Part shown: positions 5,962 to 6,797 of the stretch, one piece after another
Layout: every line of letters begins with the position of its first letter
How positions within the stretch are numbered: the stretch's first letter is position 1
Assembly: GCA_003164305.1 (NCBI GenBank)
Contig: PLSZ01000220.1
Coordinates: 648 to 7,444 of the forward strand
Source: Acetobacteraceae bacterium
GTDB taxonomy: Bacteria > Pseudomonadota > Alphaproteobacteria > Acetobacterales > Acetobacteraceae
Direction: 5' to 3'
Length of the DNA: 6,797 nucleotides
Made by a program: the position numbers and the translations under genes
Notes under the pieces: generated by a model
Seen by the model: the letters and a program-made list of their open reading frames with translations, nothing else
Database searches by the model: none
What the model was told of the DNA's origin: nothing

Positions 5962-6132
5962 CACCGGAAGCTGGCCGCCGCCTGGACCCCGCGAAGCGCC
6001 AGCGACGGCCATTTGCTTACCGGCAAAGGAACTGGCATACCGCCGCGCCAACTTCCACCCAGGGCCCTGGGCGGGCGCGCTCGCGCGCATCCCAGGCCCG
6101 TCCATGAGACCTGACAAGGGGAAACACCTCGG
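5962..6132. other. intergenic region before hppA
   Basis: This 171-base gap holds no convincing gene. A 12-base sequence, GGCCGCCGCCTG, occurs at the end of the preceding gene (5949-5960) and again 24 bases on (5973-5984). TTTGC/GCAAA (6012-6027) can form a small stem. TTGCTT (6013-6018) and CATACC (6036-6041), 17 bases apart, are a very weak promoter candidate for hppA. Confidence 0.5.
6062..6099 (+). terminator. strong GC-rich hairpin, possible terminator or leader structure
   Basis: GGGCC/GGCCC and TGGG/CCCA form the outer stem (6062-6071 with 6091-6099, one bulged C at 6067). GCGCG/CGCGC with a CTCG loop forms the inner stem (6075-6088). No T-run follows, so it is not a standard intrinsic terminator. 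It could end the oxygenase transcript with Rho, or shape the hppA leader, whose start codon is 33 bases on. Confidence 0.4.
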
Positions 6133-6797
6133 ATGCAAGCGGCCCAAATTTTGATCCTCGCCTGCGGTGTCGCGGCGCTGATCTACGGCCTGATCACCGC
6201 CCGGCAAGTGCTCGCGCAGGATCCCGGCAATGCCCGGATGCAAGAGATCGCCGCGGCCGTCCAGGAAGGCGCCCGCGCCTATCTGAACCGGCAATATATG
6301 ACGATCGGCATCGTCGGCGTGGTCATCCTGATCATTCTCGCGGCGTTATTGGGGCTGCACGTGGCCATCGGCTTCGTCATCGGCGCTGTGCTGTCCGCGG
6401 CCGCCGGCTACGTCGGTATGAACGTGTCGGTGCGAGCCAACTGCCGCACCGCTCAGGCTTCCCGGAACGGCCTCGCGGCGGGTCTGGACGTGGCGTTCAA
6501 GGCGGGCGCGATCACCGGCATGCTGGTGGTGGGACTCGGGCTTCTGGGCGTCGCCGGTTATTACTTCGTGCTGCGCTCGGGCATGGCGCCTGACGCCGAC
6601 ATTCGCCCTGTGCTTGAGGCGATGGTCGCTCTGGGCTTTGGCGGGTCGCTGATCTCCATCTTCGCCCGTCTGGGCGGCGGGATCTTCACAAAGGGCGCCG
6701 ATGTGGGCGCCGATCTGGTGGGTAAGGTCGAGGCCGGGATCCCCGAGGACGACCCCCGCAATCCCGCCGTGATCGCCGACAACGTGGGCGACAACGT
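6133..6797 (+). CDS. hppA: K+-stimulated or H+-pumping membrane pyrophosphatase, N-terminal 221 codons
   Basis: This is the start of a membrane-bound inorganic pyrophosphatase, which couples pyrophosphate hydrolysis to ion (usually proton) pumping across the inner membrane. Hydrophobic helices are visible at about residues 4-22, 57-75, 78-96, 125-148 and 160-178. Conserved [12 protein letters not shown] lies at 44-55. The family's catalytic signature is complete: [20 protein letters not shown] (181-200, with Asp190, Asp194 and Lys198), followed by [10 protein letters not shown] (202-211) and the start of ADNVGDNVGD. The full protein is normally 650-800 residues, so about two thirds lies beyond the right edge, including the residue that separates potassium-dependent from independent types. 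The ATG is supported by AAGGGGA 10 bases upstream. It is probably a housekeeping gene unrelated to the oxygenase cluster. Confidence 0.96.
   Translation, partial: MQAAQILILACGVAALIYGLITARQVLAQDPGNARMQEIAAAVQEGARAYLNRQYMTIGIVGVVILIILAALLGLHVAIGFVIGAVLSAAAGYVGMNVSVRANCRTAQASRNGLAAGLDVAFKAGAITGMLVVGLGLLGVAGYYFVLRSGMAPDADIRPVLEAMVALGFGGSLISIFARLGGGIFTKGADVGADLVGKVEAGIPEDDPRNPAVIADNVGDN

Noticed and set aside
5949..5984. 12-base direct repeat GGCCGCCGCCTG spanning the stop codon of the oxygenase gene
   Set aside because: It is short and of low complexity (GCC repeats) in GC-rich DNA; chance or a small duplication explains it.

Overview
The window is GC-rich and codes densely on both strands, with G or C favoured at third codon positions. 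It reads as a proteobacterial chromosome, most likely an alphaproteobacterium. That assignment rests on overall style (GC-rich genes, an HppA-type proton-pumping pyrophosphatase, a THI-box leader). No rRNA, tRNA or phylogenetic marker is present, so it is an inference. I see no mobile element, CRISPR array or tRNA.

Layout, left to right. (1) Positions 1-100, minus strand: a TPP (THI-box) riboswitch whose thiamine-related target gene lies beyond the left edge. (2) 289-1497, plus: an MFS transporter. (3) 1507-1532: a hairpin between two converging genes. (4) 1551-4699, minus: a compact three-gene operon transcribed right to left. Its genes are a PhyH-type Fe(II)/2-oxoglutarate oxygenase, a beta-lactamase-fold serine hydrolase (GTGA overlap) and an HpcH/HpaI-family aldolase (12-base gap). 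(5) 4700-4989: a divergent control region with a candidate promoter, two inverted repeats and a possible short upstream ORF. (6) 4990-5961, plus: a second Fe(II)/2OG-type oxygenase, of the isopenicillin N synthase-like family. (7) 5962-6132: a gap with a strong hairpin. (8) 6133 to the right edge, plus: the first 221 codons of hppA.

How the genes may work together. The operon, the divergent oxygenase and possibly the converging transporter look like an uncharacterised small-molecule catabolic set. The MFS protein could import a compound, the hydrolase could cleave an ester or amide bond, one or both oxygenases could hydroxylate the product, and the aldolase could split a hydroxy-oxo-acid into a 2-oxo-acid and an aldehyde. 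The enzyme families are well supported by motifs. The shared pathway and its substrate are inference. The riboswitch and hppA are probably unrelated housekeeping neighbours.
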